A stretch of 64,000 nt of DNA from Thermoproteota archaeon (GTDB lineage: Archaea; Korarchaeota; Korarchaeia; Korarchaeales; Korarchaeaceae): assembly GCA_015522685.1 (NCBI GenBank), contig WALU01000035.1, positions 58,035 through 122,034 of the forward strand. Direction: 5' to 3'. Positions 50,332-59,676 of this stretch are shown piece by piece. The stretch's first letter is position 1; each line of letters opens with the position of its first letter. The translations under genes and the position numbers were made by a program. The notes below the pieces were generated by a model. It was not told the origin of the DNA and did no database searches. It was given only the letters and a program-made list of their open reading frames with translations.

Positions 50332-50366
50332 CGTCGTCATCCCTCCGGCTATGCCGGATGGCGGCG
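50332..50366 (+). promoter_or_regulatory. Strong GC-rich leader hairpin upstream of the small winged-helix ORF
   Basis: 11-bp stem CGUCGUCAUCC / GGAUGGCGGCG (50332-50342 with 50356-50366), two G-U pairs, inner GGC-UAU-GCC; sits just before AAAGGTGA. Confidence 0.5.
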
Positions 50367-50370
50367 AAAG

Positions 50371-50616
50371 GTGAATAAATTGAGGATTCTGATGGATGCG
50401 CACTTGAGAATCTTGCGAAAACTTGAAAAGGCGAGGAGTGATGGCGTTGTTGCTTCTGAGCTAATTCCTGACAGGGTTGCAAGAGAATTCGTCCTGAAGT
50501 ATCTCTCTAATAAAGGTCTGATTATGAGGAGAAGGAGGTTTAGGGGAGAGCGCGTTTTCATTACCTCTAAGGGCTTAAATATGCTTAGGACATCAGGAGA
50601 CGGAATAGCTGACTAA
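50371..50616 (+). CDS. Small winged-helix DNA-binding protein
   Basis: ILRKLEKARSDGVVASELIPDRVAREFVLKYLSNKGLIMRRRRFRGERVFITSKGLNML; start may be TTG at 50380 after AGGTGA. Confidence 0.65.
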   Translation: MNKLRILMDAHLRILRKLEKARSDGVVASELIPDRVAREFVLKYLSNKGLIMRRRRFRGERVFITSKGLNMLRTSGDGIAD

Positions 50617-50926
50617 CTTCGGCCTTTCCTTTTTATTATTTTATTCCCGAGGTCATTAGAGATAGGAGGCTTTCTCTGAGTCTTTAGGGTTAAATACTCG
50701 GATGGAGCTTCAATTAGGAGATCTAAAAATAGGCATGTCGGGAGGTATATTAAAGGAGAGAATGACAAAGCTATATCAGATTTAATGGTGGCATGTTCAT
50801 ACATATAGTTGTAGTAAATGAAAATGATGAACTGTTGGTTACAGATAGAGCCGTATTATCAGAACTAGAAACGATGAATTCCATTCAGATCATCCTTTTT
50901 ATTACTACGAAGAAAGCATATTAATC

Positions 50927-51469
50927 CTAAATTGGAAGAAAGGCTTCAAGAAGAAGATTAATAGCCTCTTCTCTAGTAGAATGGTTTATAGTCACTAGAA
51001 CCATCCCTAAATTAGGTTGTCCGTAAATCATAAGCCATCCATCTGGTGCCAGTATAACTGAGGGAAATCCCAAGAGATCTTCTTCTCCTTCAACAATTAT
51101 AGCTACCTTGAATCCAACGGAGGCCATGCGGATAGCCAAGTATATCGCATCCCATGAGTTCGAAGTTATAGTTCCAGGGGGATTCTTAGAGGTAAGAATT
51201 ATATATCCGTTTAGCAATCGAATAGTTGAGCAGTTAGCTTTTCTCTTCTCCCTTAGATCTATAACTACTATGTCTGGAGGCTTTCCCATGTCAATGAGAG
51301 AAGCAGTTACTCTATCTCCGACAGATATTATTTTTTCTTTACCTATATCTGAGGAATTCTCTACTACTTTACCTTTTATTTCTGTTATTTTTTTTCTATA
51401 TTCCTTCTTGAGTGATATATTATAAAGCAATCTGACGCCATCTTCAGAGAGGTACCATTTAGAATTCAT
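50927..51469 (-). CDS. GTP-dependent dephospho-CoA kinase (DUF359)
   Basis: PDIVVIDLREKRK, VEGEEDLLGFPSVILAPDGWLMIYGQPNLGMVLV. Confidence 0.85.
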   Translation of the reverse strand: MNSKWYLSEDGVRLLYNISLKKEYRKKITEIKGKVVENSSDIGKEKIISVGDRVTASLIDMGKPPDIVVIDLREKRKANCSTIRLLNGYIILTSKNPPGTITSNSWDAIYLAIRMASVGFKVAIIVEGEEDLLGFPSVILAPDGWLMIYGQPNLGMVLVTINHSTREEAINLLLEAFLPI

Positions 51470-51489
51470 ATCAAAGAGATTAATGTGAA

Positions 51490-52300
51490 TGTTCCTAATA
51501 TTAGATGCGCTAGCTGCTGGTGAAGGGAAAGACTTTCCTCTTTATATATAATAGGGATAATCCAAGACCATTGCTGGCTTATTAGAGGAATTCGATATCT
51601 TTCATAGGATTATAAGGATAGAGGACTACCTAAGATTGATGCTGAGAGAATTCGATGTTCTTCTCATTAATGCTATAAGTATGTAGCAAAGAAGACTGCT
51701 GTAATATCTAAAACCTTAGGAGACTCGATAACATCGAATTTAGATCTAGTTAGAGGGCTAGGTTTCGACTTAGAGGATGGAGAGAAGGAGAATAAGCACT
51801 CGAAATGCCCTTGGAGGAGAACTATTTCTCAGCTTCATTCCTGATGGCTTGAATGAACATTCAATAGATTTTATCAGATCTTATAATATAATTCCTCATT
51901 ATAAAAGCACTAGGGTTTATGCAAGGCAGTAAAAAGCTATTCTAATTTAAATATGCTATAAAAAGAGTTTCTTTAGATGATGTGACATTTGCTAAGCCTG
52001 TTATGAGCAAGATCTTAGGAATCGCGCGCCCTTTCTGGAACTGCTTTTGAGGAGCATAAGTTAAAGCAGGTAATTACCCTAAAGAGATAGTCAGAACGGC
52101 CACTAATCTAAACAAGATAAGAAGAATAAAACTCCTAGAGAAAAGATTATTCATTATAGTTCCTCTATTCTATAAAAGAGGGAATATAATTCCCTCTAAC
52201 TGAATACTGGGCCTACCATCAAGCTAAGGATGAGAAAATGTTTTAGAGCGAGGAGTACGCTGAATATTAGGATAATTGAGGTTATATCAGATAAGTTAGT
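51490..52300 (+). pseudogene. Frameshifted remnant, probably of a B12-binding/radical-SAM family protein
   Basis: In-order fragments on + strand broken by stops/frameshifts: MFLILDALAAGEGK..., SKTIAGLLEEFDIFHRIIRIEDYLRLMLREFDVLLINAISM, LGDSITSNLDLVRGLGFDLEDGEKE, DGLNEHSIDFIRSYNIIPHYKSTRVYAR. Confidence 0.55.
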
Positions 52301-52332
52301 AAAAAGATTGCCAGAAAATTAATCAGTAGATG

Positions 52333-52406
52333 TGGGGCCGCCGGGATTTGAACCCGGGACCACCAGCGCCCCAGGCTGGCATCCTACCTAGCTAGACTAC
52401 GGCCCC
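52333..52406 (-). tRNA. tRNA-Pro (GGG)
   Basis: Reverse complement GGGGCCGTAGTCTAGC...CCAGCCTGGGGCGCTGG...GGGTTCAAATCCCGGCGGCCCCA; TATA-like TTTAAAAATG about 30 nt upstream. Confidence 0.95.
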
Positions 52407-52472
52407 CTAACCCATAGGTATTTACTATCTTCATTTTTAAACGATTATCTAATTGAAGGCTAGAGTAGGGAG

Positions 52473-53273
52473 ATGATAGGGGAGATACATACAGTAAGCA
52501 CTATTGCAGGACTAGTCCTTATAATGTCTATTGGATGGATAGGTTACTTCTATAAGTCCGTAGACTTAGCTGGATTTGTAACAGGCTTACTGATAGGCGT
52601 AGTCTTTGTTTTAGCTGGGGGGTTTCCGGCAGTGCTTATGCTATTAACCTTTTTCTTACTAGGTTCCGCTTTTACTAAGTATAAGTATAAGGCCAAGGAG
52701 AGTATTGGTGTAGCCGAGCTGAAAGGCGGAGCCAGAACTTGGAAGAATGTACTAGCCAACCTCTTTTTCCCTACGATTGCTTTGTTATTCTACTCTGCAG
52801 TTATATGGAAACCAGCTATGATTGCTTTCCTTGCATCACTTTCAGGTGCCCTTTCAGATACTTTAGGAAGCGAGATAGGGGTTCTCAGCAGAAGCCCTCC
52901 TGTGATGATACATAACTTGAAGAAGGTGTCTCCTGGAACTTCTGGTGCTATTTCTCCATTAGGAACTTTAGCCAGCCTAATGGGCTCTTTTTTAATACCA
53001 TTAGAAGCTTTGTCCGTCTCTATGACAGATTTTCGCGGATTTATACTCACTTCCTCGCTAGGTTTCTTCTGCAGTATCATAGATAGTTATATGGGAGTAT
53101 TACAGGCTAGATATAGATGCGAATTGGATAAGAGAGTCGTTGAAAACCTAACCTTATGCCAAGAGGATTATCCTCGAGCAATATCTGGCATAACTTGGTT
53201 AAATAACCATTCGGTTAATTTTTTCTCTACCGGTATAACAGCTGTCATATCCTTAATCATAGGTGCAATATGA
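52473..53273 (+). CDS. DUF92-family integral membrane protein
   Basis: KYKYKAKESIGVAELKGGARTWKNVLANLFFPTIALLF, SGALSDTLGSEIGVLS, GTSGAISPLGTLASL. Confidence 0.88.
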   Translation: MIGEIHTVSTIAGLVLIMSIGWIGYFYKSVDLAGFVTGLLIGVVFVLAGGFPAVLMLLTFFLLGSAFTKYKYKAKESIGVAELKGGARTWKNVLANLFFPTIALLFYSAVIWKPAMIAFLASLSGALSDTLGSEIGVLSRSPPVMIHNLKKVSPGTSGAISPLGTLASLMGSFLIPLEALSVSMTDFRGFILTSSLGFFCSIIDSYMGVLQARYRCELDKRVVENLTLCQEDYPRAISGITWLNNHSVNFFSTGITAVISLIIGAI

Positions 53274-53975
53274 ATGATTATCTCTGTGATCATGCCCTCT
53301 TATAATGAGGGCAAATACATCAGGAGGTCTCTGGAAGCATTAAGGAATGTTGGGATAGATGAGATAGTTGTGGTAGATGGTGGAAGTAGGGATTCTACAG
53401 TAAGTATTGCTAGGCAATATGCTAATATAGTTGAGAGCTCGCTATCTTACGACTCTCCCGCTAAAGCGAGGAATGTAGGTATTAGGATATCTAGAGGGGA
53501 TATTCTTGCTTTCGTAGATGCAGACACTGTTGTAGCTAGAGGTTGGTTAGAGGCCATTAAGAGGGGATTTGATGACGATGTTATAGGCGTTACGGGACCT
53601 GCGTACCCTTTGGAGGATAACAGCCTTACTTCACTGATTTCTTACATTATATCGTACGATATACTGGTTAGATTCACACTCTCAATTGATAGGCCGCATT
53701 TCCTAGGATTCAATGTGGCTTATAGGAGGGATGCCTTGGATAAGATAGGTAGTTTTAGAGAGGATGTAGCTATTTCAGAAGATGCTCTTTTATCTATGAG
53801 CGCTTATAGGGCAGGAAAGCTCAAGTTTCTGCCTGATATGGTTGTTTATACGTCAATGAGGAGAATAAAAAGGAGAGGAGTAAGAGAATCTCTATTTTAC
53901 CTAATTTATAATGGACTGCTTGTCACATTATTTGAGAAGCCCTTCACAGTCTATCCTAAGATCTCAGATCAATAA
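53274..53975 (+). CDS. Family 2 glycosyltransferase
   Basis: VIMPSYNEGKYIRRSLEAL, VVDGGSRDSTV, AFVDADT. Confidence 0.93.
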   Translation: MIISVIMPSYNEGKYIRRSLEALRNVGIDEIVVVDGGSRDSTVSIARQYANIVESSLSYDSPAKARNVGIRISRGDILAFVDADTVVARGWLEAIKRGFDDDVIGVTGPAYPLEDNSLTSLISYIISYDILVRFTLSIDRPHFLGFNVAYRRDALDKIGSFREDVAISEDALLSMSAYRAGKLKFLPDMVVYTSMRRIKRRGVRESLFYLIYNGLLVTLFEKPFTVYPKISDQ

Positions 53976-54200
53976 TTTCTCCATCTCTTCATTCAGTTGA
54001 ACTATCCTTAGGATACTGTTTAGCAAGGCTCTAGCTCTAGATGGCATAAGACCTTTAAGCTCCACCTTCACAATCTTTTCTTGAACATCTATATTAAAAT
54101 CCTTAAAGTCAGGAATGAGGGATTTGTAGAATATATCTGCATCTTCATACTCATTAAATTCTATAAGAAGCTTAATGTTTATCTTCATCAAGTAATTCAA
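53964..54200 (-). CDS. KEOPS subunit Pcc1-like
   Basis: 78 aa; SRARALLNSILRIVQLNEEM signature; exosome-superoperon position. Confidence 0.75.
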   Translation of the reverse strand: MNYLMKINIKLLIEFNEYEDADIFYKSLIPDFKDFNIDVQEKIVKVELKGLMPSRARALLNSILRIVQLNEEMEKLLI

Positions 54201-54741
54201 ATCTCCCTATATTAACTCTTGGGCCTATTTCAATTAAAGGAATTGTCCTAAAGAAGGAAACTGTAGATAAAATGCCTTCTTTCTTAGGAATTAAATAGAG
54301 GAAGATATCACATTCATCGCCAAATCCCTTGAGATTCTCCAAAGAGGATAAAACTGATTTTTTAGCTTTTAGGGAAAGCGAGAGTACCCTGGCTAGCTCT
54401 AATAGGGATTTCGATTTATGAGAAATGCATAGATCCTTTGATGGAAGAGCCCTTCTTTTGGTCATCTCCCTTCTAAGGGTTATCTCCTTTAGGTCGATCA
54501 GTGATATAGGTCTAATGGCTAAAGGTGTCGGCTTGAAGAAGTATAAGGAAGAAGGATTTCCCCCTTTAGTACTGACTATAAGAACTCTCTCAGCCCCCAG
54601 CTTAAGGGCAAGTTCATTAAGATCTTCTAAAGATGCCTTTCCTCTGTTTCTTCTTATAGCACCTGGAATTACGTGATAAAGATCTCTAACAAAAGAACGT
54701 GTCCTTTGGGAGGGTCTTCTCGTGGTTGTTATGAGAATCAA
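54172..54741 (-). CDS. Brix-domain (Imp4-like) ribosome biogenesis protein
   Basis: ITTTRRPSQRTRSFVRDLYHVIPGAIRRNRGKASLEDL. Confidence 0.88.
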   Translation of the reverse strand: MILITTTRRPSQRTRSFVRDLYHVIPGAIRRNRGKASLEDLNELALKLGAERVLIVSTKGGNPSSLYFFKPTPLAIRPISLIDLKEITLRREMTKRRALPSKDLCISHKSKSLLELARVLSLSLKAKKSVLSSLENLKGFGDECDIFLYLIPKKEGILSTVSFFRTIPLIEIGPRVNIGRFELLDEDKH

Positions 54742-54986
54742 GCCCTCTCCCTTGCTAGCTCAGCACTTCTAGCTACTGCTGTGAATGGTTCCCAAGCTCC
54801 TCCTGTAAAGACCTTTCCACACTTTTCACACCTCCAAATACCTAGCCCGATCCTCTTGACAGCTAATGCCCCGCAGTATGGACACTTATATACTCTTTTT
54901 GATTTTTGAGCGATATATTCAACCCTTTTTCTAATCTTAAGTCCATATCTAGGAGTCCTAATCTTTGATCTTGGAGCCCTAGCCAT
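54738..54986 (-). CDS. rpl37ae: Ribosomal protein L37Ae (eL43)
   Basis: YKCPYCGALAVKRIGLGIWRCEKCGKVFTGGAWEP. Confidence 0.96.
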   Translation of the reverse strand: MARAPRSKIRTPRYGLKIRKRVEYIAQKSKRVYKCPYCGALAVKRIGLGIWRCEKCGKVFTGGAWEPFTAVARSAELARERA

Positions 54987-55793
54987 CTATATCACCCTCA
55001 TAATTTTATCTGTGATTTGAGGCCACTTGCTACGAGCAATATTGGCTGCTTTTATAATCTCTTCCATAGTAAACATACCATGCTTCTTTTGAATTGAGCA
55101 GACTCTACCTTCTTTATCTATTGCTAACGTTATTGCTGCATCAGAGACTTGTTCCTCCTCTAAAACGGGATCTAGAAGAAGCTTATCTTCTATCTTCACA
55201 AATGTGAAATTCACGGGAATATCCTTTAGTCTTAATTTCCACTTGCTCTCCTTGATAATCATCTCTCCTTCATCATTCACCTCGACTTCAGATATCTCTG
55301 CACGAGCCAATGCTATTAAGGATGCCATGGTTAATGCATCCTCCAAATTCCCATCATAATCAAGGACATACATATCCAAGAAAATCATATAAACCAGTTT
55401 ACCCTCAGTTATAACCAAGGAAGACATATCTATGGCGTCTGCGCTCCTAATTGCTCTATCCACAACTCTAGCGACCTCAATTGAATTTTCGTTAGGAGGA
55501 CCCGGCTCGAATGCAGGAGAAGCTAAAGGAAGCAATTCTGCATTCGAAACTAGAACTCCTTTATTGGGCGTATCAGAAAATGGTTCACCTACATCAGCCT
55601 TAACCCCAACCAAGACTTGGGTATTGCCAAGCTTAAGCCAAGCTTCACCTTCAGCTTTAGTGAACGTTCCTTCCTTTATTTCAATAGGCCTAAATTCATG
55701 TAAGCTCCTTCCATCTATTCTTTGATCTTGGGAAGCTAGTTCTCTGATATAATCCCTCAGTAGATTGTGAGTAATCAACTCCGGCCCAAACAT
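54987..55793 (-). CDS. rrp42: Exosome subunit Rrp42
   Basis: DQRIDGRSLHEFRPIEIKEG; RNase PH fold without the catalytic set. Confidence 0.95.
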   Translation of the reverse strand: MFGPELITHNLLRDYIRELASQDQRIDGRSLHEFRPIEIKEGTFTKAEGEAWLKLGNTQVLVGVKADVGEPFSDTPNKGVLVSNAELLPLASPAFEPGPPNENSIEVARVVDRAIRSADAIDMSSLVITEGKLVYMIFLDMYVLDYDGNLEDALTMASLIALARAEISEVEVNDEGEMIIKESKWKLRLKDIPVNFTFVKIEDKLLLDPVLEEEQVSDAAITLAIDKEGRVCSIQKKHGMFTMEEIIKAANIARSKWPQITDKIMRVI

Positions 55794-56554
55794 TACAAAT
55801 CACCTTTTACAGACCTCTCAATGACCTGATAAGGCCTCTTTAAAGCTTCCTTCTGCATCTCATAGAGGAAGCGAATGGAATCCCTGCCTAATTCTAAAGC
55901 CTCTTTAAACTGGCTCTCAGTCATAGGACCATCTATCTGTAGTAGAGTTACCTCTTCCGATTCCATAAGCATTGCCATTGGCATATCTGCATTACCCCAC
56001 ATATCCTCATCGTGATTTAGATCGCAAATTACGAAATTTTCGACTCTACCTACTGCGCATGCAGCAACTAGACCTCTCATAGATATTCCTGCATTTGCAA
56101 GTGCCATGGATGCGGCGTTAACTCCTGCTACTCTAGTCCCAGCGTCGGATCTTAGAACCTCAACAAATATATCAATTACCGATCCTGGATAATTCTCAGC
56201 GAATATTGCCGGCTTTAGCGCCTCCCTTATTACTTTTGACAGCTCAACGCTCCTCCTGTCAGGTCCGGGCCTCTTTCTCTCGGGAGTCGAGAAAGGAGCC
56301 ATGTTATATCTAGCTCTTACTAAGGCCTTATCTGGGAGAATCATATGCTTAGGATGAACTTCCCTAGGACCGAATACTGCTGCTAGTATTCTATTTCCTC
56401 CCCATTCAATAAAAGCAGATCCATCAGCTTTATCCAGTACCCCAACAGTCATTCTAATAGGTCTTAGTTCACGAGGTTTCCTACCATCTGTTCTAATCCC
56501 CTCTTCAGTTATTAGGACCTCTGGTTTCTTCTCAATATATAAGGGCATTACCAT
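55793..56554 (-). CDS. rrp41: Exosome subunit Rrp41 (catalytic)
   Basis: RTDGRKPRELRPIRMTVGVL, VLRSDAGTRVAGVNAASMALANAGI. Confidence 0.96.
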   Translation of the reverse strand: MVMPLYIEKKPEVLITEEGIRTDGRKPRELRPIRMTVGVLDKADGSAFIEWGGNRILAAVFGPREVHPKHMILPDKALVRARYNMAPFSTPERKRPGPDRRSVELSKVIREALKPAIFAENYPGSVIDIFVEVLRSDAGTRVAGVNAASMALANAGISMRGLVAACAVGRVENFVICDLNHDEDMWGNADMPMAMLMESEEVTLLQIDGPMTESQFKEALELGRDSIRFLYEMQKEALKRPYQVIERSVKGDL

Positions 56555-56562
56555 CGCCTCTC

Positions 56563-57255
56563 CTAGTTAGATAACTCTTGACTTAGGAAGGAAGATGTCC
56601 TATCACTTAAGCCAGAAATATGAGATTCGTTTTCTATTTTGCGTAAGGCCTTTTCTAATACCAAAAGTTCCTTTAAGGAAGGAGTTTTTACCCATATTCT
56701 CCCATTATTGCTTACTATGAGCTCACTCCTAGTCTTATCTCTAAGTATCGATAGCATAGACTGTCTCTTTCCTATAACCCTCGGTACTTTAGCTGGATCT
56801 ACCTCTAGCAGGTAGCCACCTTCTAGCTTCCCTAACCCCTCCATATCTATTGTAAGAAGTAAAGAGGAGGATCCATCAAAAGCCTTTACCTTAGCTAGAA
56901 GAACATCACCTAATTTTAATTTATATTTCCTCATGTTAACTCTTTCAACGGCTCTACCCCTTGGTATAGGGATAGCTCCTTGATAGGGGGATCTTATATC
57001 CACTATAATTGTGGATCCCGTTATTTTAGATATTATACCTATTGTTATATCTCCCTCTCTAGGTATATAGACACCAGATAATGGAACAATAGATATGTTA
57101 TCTTCCTTTACATCTACTAAACCAAGCTTCTTAGCCCTTATTATGCCAAACTTATCTCTATAAACGTCCTTGCCGAGATTAAGCTTGCCTTTGGCTAGAG
57201 GCTGGCCAGGAACAACTATCTCCTTATTCTTAACGAGTATTATACTTTCACTCAA
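56563..57255 (-). CDS. rrp4: Exosome subunit Rrp4 (S1/KH)
   Basis: [11 protein letters not shown]1 domain, KH-like [11 protein letters not shown]. Confidence 0.95.
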   Translation of the reverse strand: MSESIILVKNKEIVVPGQPLAKGKLNLGKDVYRDKFGIIRAKKLGLVDVKEDNISIVPLSGVYIPREGDITIGIISKITGSTIIVDIRSPYQGAIPIPRGRAVERVNMRKYKLKLGDVLLAKVKAFDGSSSLLLTIDMEGLGKLEGGYLLEVDPAKVPRVIGKRQSMLSILRDKTRSELIVSNNGRIWVKTPSLKELLVLEKALRKIENESHISGLSDRTSSFLSQELSN

Positions 57256-57952
57256 CTTCAGCTTGACCTCCCATCTCTCCTATTTTACCAAGTATAAGCA
57301 TTTGGGCGCCTATGGGAAGTTCTACCCTAAATGCCACATAAGACCCGTCTTCAGACCACTTCTCTGATAATATGTTACCCTGTCCTGTTAACAAAGAGCG
57401 AACTTTAGCCCATGCCGAGGCAGGAACCTTGATTGATATGACCACTTGGCCGCTTTTAAGTGGGAGTATCCTCCTTAATTGCCCGATAATCTCTTTTACT
57501 TGTTGCTCAGGCTCTTTTAATGGATCTACTTTAACTTTAGCCTCTTTCATAGCTTTTTCTATCCTAGATACTGGATGTGGTAGATTTGTTTGGGGATCCA
57601 CGAAATTCTTGTGTATGTAGTTAATTATCCACCTTATCTTCTCCTCTTGTAATTTCTTTCTATATTCCGATGTAAGTTGAACCTCTCCTTCCTTCAATAT
57701 TACCTTGGCAATTTCATAGAGGTCCGTGGTTCTAAATGCTTTTTTAAGATCGGATGAGGATGCTTTTAATGCCTTTCTAGCATCCGTAAATACATTCTCA
57801 ACAGCGAGAATGTTTTTAATATCCACTTTCTTTCCTTCTCTAAACTGATAGGCCTTCTCGGGGTATACATACACCTCAAATTTCTTTCCGATACGAGAAA
57901 TCCTCGCAATAACAGGCTCAGGCACCAAATCACCCTTTCGCCTCTTCAACAT
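57248..57952 (-). CDS. SBDS ribosome maturation protein
   Basis: [55 protein letters not shown]; internal start at 57952 likely. Confidence 0.94.
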   Translation of the reverse strand: MLKRRKGDLVPEPVIARISRIGKKFEVYVYPEKAYQFREGKKVDIKNILAVENVFTDARKALKASSSDLKKAFRTTDLYEIAKVILKEGEVQLTSEYRKKLQEEKIRWIINYIHKNFVDPQTNLPHPVSRIEKAMKEAKVKVDPLKEPEQQVKEIIGQLRRILPLKSGQVVISIKVPASAWAKVRSLLTGQGNILSEKWSEDGSYVAFRVELPIGAQMLILGKIGEMGGQAEVE

Positions 57953-58640
57953 ATCTTGATATTTCATCTTTGGACAATTTCCTATATTTCTTTGTTTTCA
58001 GTTCGATAACAGCAATCTCCAGTGATTTTGCCTCTATCTCGCCCTCTTCTACTTTCATAATGGTTTTTATTGCATATTTAAAGCAGTTATCTAGTGTCAG
58101 ATCAAATTTATAGCTCTGTTTGAAGCTTTCATTTACTTTATCAGAATTCTTTCCGACTGCAAATGCCGCATAGTTATAGAAGGCCCCCCCAGGATGGGTT
58201 ACATATAGCTCTGGGCCTTCATCTATTCCTCCAACAATCATCATCACTCCAAAGGGTCTTAAACCAGCATACTGTGTAAACTGCTGCTTGTAAACAGCTA
58301 TTTTCTTGGCTAGGTTCTTCACCGTGATGGGTTCTCCATATACTAATCTATTATACTGAGCTTCTATCCTTCCCTTCTCAATAAGAACAAGCCCGTCTCC
58401 AACAAGACCGGCAGCTATAGCTCCTATATGCTCATCTATCTTATAGATCTTCTCAGGAGGTGTCGCAAGGGGAGATAAGTATTTTCTGACTGCTAGAAGA
58501 ACAACTCCATCCTTACATTTCATTCCTATAGCAAGGGGAGTTCTCTTAGTAGCAGAGAGAGCATATTCAACCTGAAGAAGTCGCCCATCAGGACTAAAGA
58601 CAGTGATCGCTCTATCATATCCTGTTACCTGTGGAAACAT
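57930..58640 (-). CDS. psmA: Proteasome alpha subunit
   Basis: YDRAITVFSPDGRLLQVEYALSATKRTPLAIGMKCKDGVVLLA. Confidence 0.96.
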   Translation of the reverse strand: MFPQVTGYDRAITVFSPDGRLLQVEYALSATKRTPLAIGMKCKDGVVLLAVRKYLSPLATPPEKIYKIDEHIGAIAAGLVGDGLVLIEKGRIEAQYNRLVYGEPITVKNLAKKIAVYKQQFTQYAGLRPFGVMMIVGGIDEGPELYVTHPGGAFYNYAAFAVGKNSDKVNESFKQSYKFDLTLDNCFKYAIKTIMKVEEGEIEAKSLEIAVIELKTKKYRKLSKDEISRYVEEAKG

Positions 58641-58728
58641 TTGTTCACCCTACTTCGATGATCATCCATTGAACCTTGCTAGGACATATAGAGTTTTCCC
58701 CTTATCCGCCGATTGTTATTACGCTTAT

Positions 58729-59049
58729 CTAAAGAAGATGTTCGCAGAGTTCTCTAGCTTTGCGGAGGGTTCCTGATATCCCTATAATGCTAATAACCCT
58801 ATTATCTTCGTATACTAATGTTAAAACTGCAGTGAGAATTGCCTTCACAGAAGGCTCCGCTGCCTTGATTATATACTTATCTCTGGCGATAGATATTATC
58901 ATGAATTTATGAAAGCCTGTTCCCTTAATTCCAGCTAGTTCATTTATCGCTTTCTTGAGGCATCCAATCAGTTCGCCCTTTGATAATTTAGTATAAATGC
59001 AAATGTACCTCCTACGTTCCTTCATGTCTACGGGTATCTTAAACTTCAT
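58729..59049 (-). CDS. rnp2: RNase P protein Pop5/Rpp14 family
   Basis: MKERRRYICIYTKLS, size and superoperon position. Confidence 0.8.
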   Translation of the reverse strand: MKFKIPVDMKERRRYICIYTKLSKGELIGCLKKAINELAGIKGTGFHKFMIISIARDKYIIKAAEPSVKAILTAVLTLVYEDNRVISIIGISGTLRKARELCEHLL

Positions 59050-59676
59050 TTAGACGACTCCTCTCAACTTTAACTTCCTTTCTTGACTAACCAGATATTT
59101 AGGAAAATCCTTCACGTACATTTTCGCTTGATTTCTATCTAAATCAAAGAAGAATTCCCCAAAAGATATAAGAATCCTAGGTGGGACTATCTCATTCAGA
59201 TCAGATGCAAAAGATGCAATGATTGGGTAAATGCCTGTTTTTATAGCTATTTCTAGCTCAATTTTCACGCTTCTAAGGACTTGAGGATTAGTTTTTATAT
59301 AGCTCATAAGCTGACGGACGGGTATTATAAGAGATCCCTCATTACGCTTCAACTGCTTAGCGCAGATATAATCGAAGTTTGGTCTTCTCTTATCATATGT
59401 AGTTATGATGGCGTCAACTATCTTGCTGTCTGTCGCCTTTCTTGCGTCTTCTAAGCTATCTGGTTTAACAGCTATTAAGTCAAAAGATCTCCTAACATGC
59501 CTTGTTCCAAGTGGCAAATCTGAAGCCTTTATGATTGCCACTTTAAATATACCCTTCGATTTTGGCTCAAGCATCTCTCCTATAACCCCAAGCATATCAT
59601 ATCCTAAGGATGAAGCTTTTCTCTCCATGGAAACTAAATCTTCAGGTTTTTTTGGCTCAAGTATATCTGAGTACAT
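59050..59676 (-). CDS. rnp3: RNase P protein Rpp30
   Basis: PHP-like fold sequence with FDLIAVKPDSLEDARKATDSKIVDAI; adjacent to Pop5. Confidence 0.85.
   Translation of the reverse strand: MYSDILEPKKPEDLVSMERKASSLGYDMLGVIGEMLEPKSKGIFKVAIIKASDLPLGTRHVRRSFDLIAVKPDSLEDARKATDSKIVDAIITTYDKRRPNFDYICAKQLKRNEGSLIIPVRQLMSYIKTNPQVLRSVKIELEIAIKTGIYPIIASFASDLNEIVPPRILISFGEFFFDLDRNQAKMYVKDFPKYLVSQERKLKLRGVV

Noticed and set aside
51719-51810. Similarity of GLGFDLEDGEKEN to the APS kinase GLGFxxEDR motif
   Set aside because: No P-loop in the right place; surrounding fragments fit a radical-SAM/B12-binding protein better (GPITS..LDLVRGLGFDL-like).
58641-58728. Possible C/D box sRNA (TTCGATGATCATCC...) in the psmA-pop5 gap
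   Set aside because: No proper RUGAUGA C box paired with a CUGA D box at suitable spacing; support too weak.
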